Part shown: positions 6,151-8,676 of the stretch, in pieces
How the letters are laid out: each line of letters begins with the position of its first letter
Position numbering within the stretch: position 1 is the first letter of the stretch
Origin: an uncultured Flavobacteriaceae bacterium
GTDB lineage: Bacteria > Bacteroidota > Bacteroidia > Flavobacteriales > Flavobacteriaceae
DNA: 8,676 nucleotides
Direction of reading: 5' to 3'
NCBI GenBank assembly: GCA_913020685.1
Contig: CAJWAY010000050.1
Coordinates: 1-8,676 of the forward strand
Translations under genes and position numbers: made by a program
Notes under the pieces: model-generated
What the model saw: only the letters and a program-made list of their open reading frames with translations
Told to the model about the DNA's origin: nothing
The model's database searches: none

Positions 6151-7704
6151 TTATCGGGGACGCATTACAACAAAAGGGATGATCATTTCCTCCATAGAAA
6201 TTCCACCGTGTTGAAAGGTGTTTCGGAAATGATTGGCATAGTGATTGAAATTGTTTTGATAGACAAAATACTGCTGTTCTTTAGCAAATATAAACTTGGT
6301 GTTTATATGAGCAGCCGGTAATTGCAGTTCTTTTGGGTTATTGATTTCCATCACGGATTTGGAAGGATAGCTTAAATTTTGCCCTGTTTTATACCTTAGA
6401 TTCATGCTAACTTCCCGATTGCCTTTGACTTCAAGAGGCTGTTCGACATTAATTGTTCCATGGTCAGTAGTGACAATTAGTTTGAAGCCCAATCTTCTTG
6501 CTTGTTGGATTATTTCGAGCAGGGGTGAGTTCTTGAACCATGAGAGGGTAAGAGACCTGAAAGCTCTGTTGTCTGAAGCTAATTCTTTTATGATTTCCAT
6601 CTCTGTTTTGGCATGGGATATCATATCAACAAAATTATAAACGACAACCAGCAAATCATCATTTTTGTGATTGCTGAGGGATTGAGTTAGTTCTCTTCCA
6701 GCCTTAAGGTTAGTTATTTTTGAATAGCTGAACTGGCAATTCATACCATACCTTTGAAGTTGTGATTTGAGAAATACTTCTTCATTTAAATTTTTACCCA
6801 ACTTTTCATTTTCATCAACCCACAATTCTGGGAGATTTATTTGCATTTCAAGGGGCAACATTCCTGAGAAAATAGCATTTCGTGCATATTGAGTAGCGGT
6901 AGGTAATATACTGAAATAGCTTATTTCCTCCTCTTTTTGGTAGTGATTTTCGATGATGGGAGCGATTATTTTCCATTGATCGAAACGGAGGTTGTCGATC
7001 AGTAGCATTAGGGTTGTTTTGCCGGATTTGTTTTTAAGTATCGGAAAGAGTTTCTTTTTAAGGATTTGATGAGACATTAGGGGGCCAGATTGGTTGACAA
7101 TCCAATCTTGGTAATTATTTTGAATATACTTTGCGAAAAGTCGGTTTGCCTCTTTCATCTGATTTTGGAAAATCTCTAACATTCCTAGATCGTCAAGTCC
7201 TTCTAATTCCATTTCCCAATAGAGCATCTTAATGTAAAAATCAGACCAATCCTCGTGGTTTTTTAACTCATTAATAGATTTTGATATCCTTTGGAATGCC
7301 TTTTGATAATTTATTATGGTTTTTTCGGCAATCAAGTTTTTGTGTTCAAACAACTTTTTGAGTGCAAGGAGAATCTGATTAGGATTTACAGGCTTAATTA
7401 AATAATCTGAAATCTTCGCTCCAATAGCTTCTTCCATGATTTGTTCTTCCTCATTTTTAGTGATCATGATTACTGGAAGGTTGGGGGAGCTTAATTTAAT
7501 TTCATTAAGGGTTTCAAGCCCTCCAAGTCCAGGCATATTTTCATCTAATAACACTACATCAAATGTGTTTTTTTGAAGTATGAGCAGAGCGTCTTGTCCA
7601 TTATTACATGCGGTGGTTAAATAACCCTTATCTTTTAGGAACAAAAAATGAGGTTTGAGCAGTTCTATTTCATCATCCACCCACAAGATTTTGATTGGAG
7701 TCAT
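6151..7704 (-). CDS. porX: PorX-like response regulator with PglZ phosphatase-fold effector domain
   Basis: A 517-residue two-component response regulator. In Porphyromonas gingivalis and Flavobacterium, PorX acts with the kinase PorY and an ECF sigma factor to control the type IX secretion system. Residues 1-120 are the receiver domain: acidic Asp10/Asp11, phospho-acceptor Asp54 (VLLDENMPG), Thr82 and Lys104 (IKPV). Residues about 125-210 are a helical linker. Residues about 230-517 are the alkaline-phosphatase-superfamily PglZ domain, with Asp237 (LLIDNLRFD), Thr271 (PTATQYARN), Asp360 and His364 (NFVDMISHAK), Asp414-His415 (TTDHG) and His499 (FQHGG). These fit an intact metal site; P. gingivalis PorX is reported to hydrolyse oligonucleotides with this domain. 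No porY, sigma factor or secretion gene is in the window. It heads the minus-strand unit with tsaE and is divergent from lpxD. Confidence 0.93.
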   Translation of the reverse strand: MTPIKILWVDDEIELLKPHFLFLKDKGYLTTACNNGQDALLILQKNTFDVVLLDENMPGLGGLETLNEIKLSSPNLPVIMITKNEEEQIMEEAIGAKISDYLIKPVNPNQILLALKKLFEHKNLIAEKTIINYQKAFQRISKSINELKNHEDWSDFYIKMLYWEMELEGLDDLGMLEIFQNQMKEANRLFAKYIQNNYQDWIVNQSGPLMSHQILKKKLFPILKNKSGKTTLMLLIDNLRFDQWKIIAPIIENHYQKEEEISYFSILPTATQYARNAIFSGMLPLEMQINLPELWVDENEKLGKNLNEEVFLKSQLQRYGMNCQFSYSKITNLKAGRELTQSLSNHKNDDLLVVVYNFVDMISHAKTEMEIIKELASDNRAFRSLTLSWFKNSPLLEIIQQARRLGFKLIVTTDHGTINVEQPLEVKGNREVSMNLRYKTGQNLSYPSKSVMEINNPKELQLPAAHINTKFIFAKEQQYFVYQNNFNHYANHFRNTFQHGGISMEEMIIPFVVMRPR

Positions 7705-7815
7705 ATTGTGTGTCTTCGCAGCTAGATTAAAAATTTTGAAAAAAAGTAACTATTTTGAATTACCTAAATTACATATTTATTGAGACTCTACCTTCATTAA
7801 TTTTTGAGGTAATTT

Positions 7816-7885
7816 TCTAACTTAAGTTTCAGCATTTGAGATTGATTTATATGATGGGTTATGAAGCTATCCACATCTAACTTAA
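7816..7885 (+). repeat. 10-base direct repeat TCTAACTTAA, two copies 60 bases apart
   Basis: TCTAACTTAA occurs exactly at 7816-7825 and again at 7876-7885. Start-to-start distance is 60 bases, close to but not exactly six helical turns. The second copy lies six bases upstream of the lpxD -7 box, a position suited to an operator or activator site. In sequence this AT-rich a chance pair is possible, so any regulatory meaning is inference. Confidence 0.4.
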
Positions 7886-7891
7886 ATTTTA

Positions 7892-7899
7892 TATTTTTG
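7892..7899 (+). promoter_or_regulatory. Bacteroidota -7 promoter box for lpxD
   Basis: TATTTTTG matches TAnnTTTG exactly and is followed by C. Five bases (CAACA) separate it from the lpxD ATG at 7905, the same spacing as at aroB, so the transcript should begin at or next to the start codon. No TTG or TTTG is visible at the -33 position. Confidence 0.55.
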
Positions 7900-7904
7900 C
7901 AACA

Positions 7905-8676
7905 ATGAAATTTACAGCTCAACAAATTGCTACTCAACTAGAGGGAACTGTTGAGGGCGACCCCAATGTAGAGGTTTTTCAACTTTCAAAAATTGAAGAA
8001 GCTCAAAAGGGTTCTCTTACTTTTTTGTCTAATCCAAAATACACACCATTTATTTATAAAACTCAAGCTTCAGTGACCATTGTCAATCAGGATTTCATTG
8101 CAGAGGACAGATTATCCACAACATTGGTTAGGGTTTCTAACGCCTATGATTCATTTTCGATTCTTTTGGATTATTACAATAAGGCAAAAATCTCTAAATC
8201 AGGTATTGATAAATCTGCTTTAATCGACCCCTCTGCAAAAATTGGGAAAGATTGTTTCGTTGGCCATATGTCTTGTATACAGGAAGATGTGATAATCGGT
8301 AATGATGTAAAAATTTACCCTCAGGTTTACATAGGTAGTAATGTTTCAATTGGAGCTGGTACGACTATTTTTGCCGGCGCAAAAATATTAGAAGACTCTA
8401 TTATAGGAGAAAACTGTATTATTCATAGCGGGTCTGTAATTGGGTCCGACGGTTTTGGATTTGCTCCACAGGAAAATGGTGATTACAAAAAAATACCTCA
8501 AACAGGAATAGTAGTTTTAGGAGATCGAGTAGAAGTAGGTTCCAACTCAACAATTGATAGAGCTACCCTAGGCGTAACTTCCATTGGTAACGGTGTCAAA
8601 CTAGATAATCAAATTCAGATAGCTCACAATGTAGAAATAGGTGATAATACAGTAATAGCTGCTCAAACTGGAATTG
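7905..8676 (+). CDS. lpxD: UDP-3-O-acylglucosamine N-acyltransferase LpxD (3' end outside the window)
   Basis: Third committed enzyme of lipid A synthesis: transfers a 3-hydroxyacyl chain from acyl carrier protein to the 2-amino group of UDP-3-O-acylglucosamine, in the cytosol. The visible 257 codons start MKFTAQQIATQLEG. Residues 1 to about 97 are the uridine-binding N-terminal domain, including GSLTFLSNPKY at 36-46. From about residue 98 the sequence becomes a left-handed beta-helix of hexapeptide repeats (for example IGKDCFVG, IIGNDVKIYPQV, IGAGTTIF, IIGENCII). GSDGFGFAP follows, then NQIQIAHNVEIG with the catalytic His241, equivalent to E. coli His239. About 80-90 C-terminal residues are missing because the frame runs off the window end. 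The ATG at 7905 is fixed by the -7 box five bases upstream and by the family N terminus. It is divergent from porX. In Bacteroidota it is usually followed by other lpx genes, which would lie beyond the window. Confidence 0.96.
   Translation, partial: MKFTAQQIATQLEGTVEGDPNVEVFQLSKIEEAQKGSLTFLSNPKYTPFIYKTQASVTIVNQDFIAEDRLSTTLVRVSNAYDSFSILLDYYNKAKISKSGIDKSALIDPSAKIGKDCFVGHMSCIQEDVIIGNDVKIYPQVYIGSNVSIGAGTTIFAGAKILEDSIIGENCIIHSGSVIGSDGFGFAPQENGDYKKIPQTGIVVLGDRVEVGSNSTIDRATLGVTSIGNGVKLDNQIQIAHNVEIGDNTVIAAQTGI

Larger units (their letters stand above)
7705..7904. promoter_or_regulatory. Divergent porX/lpxD intergenic regulatory region
   Basis: This 200-base, strongly AT-rich gap separates the divergent starts of porX and lpxD and should hold both promoters. 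The lpxD side has an exact -7 box. The porX side has only a one-mismatch candidate, TACTTTTT on the minus strand at 7741-7748, 36 bases before the porX ATG, with no -33 TTG at the right distance. A 10-base direct repeat lies in the lpxD-proximal half. I see no open reading frame, RNA gene or hairpin terminator in it. Confidence 0.6.

Noticed and set aside
7741..7748. TACTTTTT on the minus strand as the porX -7 box.
   Set aside because: One mismatch at the important final G and no -33 element; mentioned in the intergenic entry but not called as a promoter.

Overview
The window looks like ordinary chromosomal DNA of a member of the Bacteroidota, probably a Cytophagales- or Flavobacteriales-like lineage. 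The evidence is AT-rich sequence, no Shine-Dalgarno-like purine tract before any start codon, two exact Bacteroidota-type -7 promoter boxes (TAnnTTTG), and a PorX-type response regulator fused to a PglZ domain, which is typical of this phylum. I see no insertion sequence, phage gene, CRISPR array, tRNA or rRNA.

Left part, plus strand: the 3' portion of an M14-family zinc carboxypeptidase gene (its true start lies before the window), then an Lrp/AsnC-family regulator, then phosphoenolpyruvate carboxylase (ppc) only 25 bases later. Middle and right, minus strand, in transcription order: porX (response regulator plus PglZ), tsaE (ATPase for the t6A tRNA modification), a small membrane-anchored protein of unknown function whose ATG overlaps the tsaE stop, and aroB (3-dehydroquinate synthase), which has its own -7 box. 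ppc and aroB converge and their stop codons overlap by four bases. Right edge, plus strand: lpxD (lipid A biosynthesis), cut by the window end and transcribed divergently from porX across a 200-base intergenic region. No gene-free stretch exceeds 300 bases.

The genes are mainly core functions: PEP carboxylation for anaplerosis, the shikimate pathway (also fed by PEP), tRNA modification, lipid A synthesis, and control of the type IX secretion system through PorX. No clear undescribed multi-gene system is visible. The points most worth a second look are: a PEP carboxylase that departs from family-invariant positions (Asp for the active-site-loop His, Ala for the C-terminal Gly) while keeping the aspartate-inhibition residues; the apparently leaderless aroB and lpxD promoters with identical box-to-ATG spacing; a 10-base direct repeat upstream of lpxD; and the small membrane protein coupled to tsaE.
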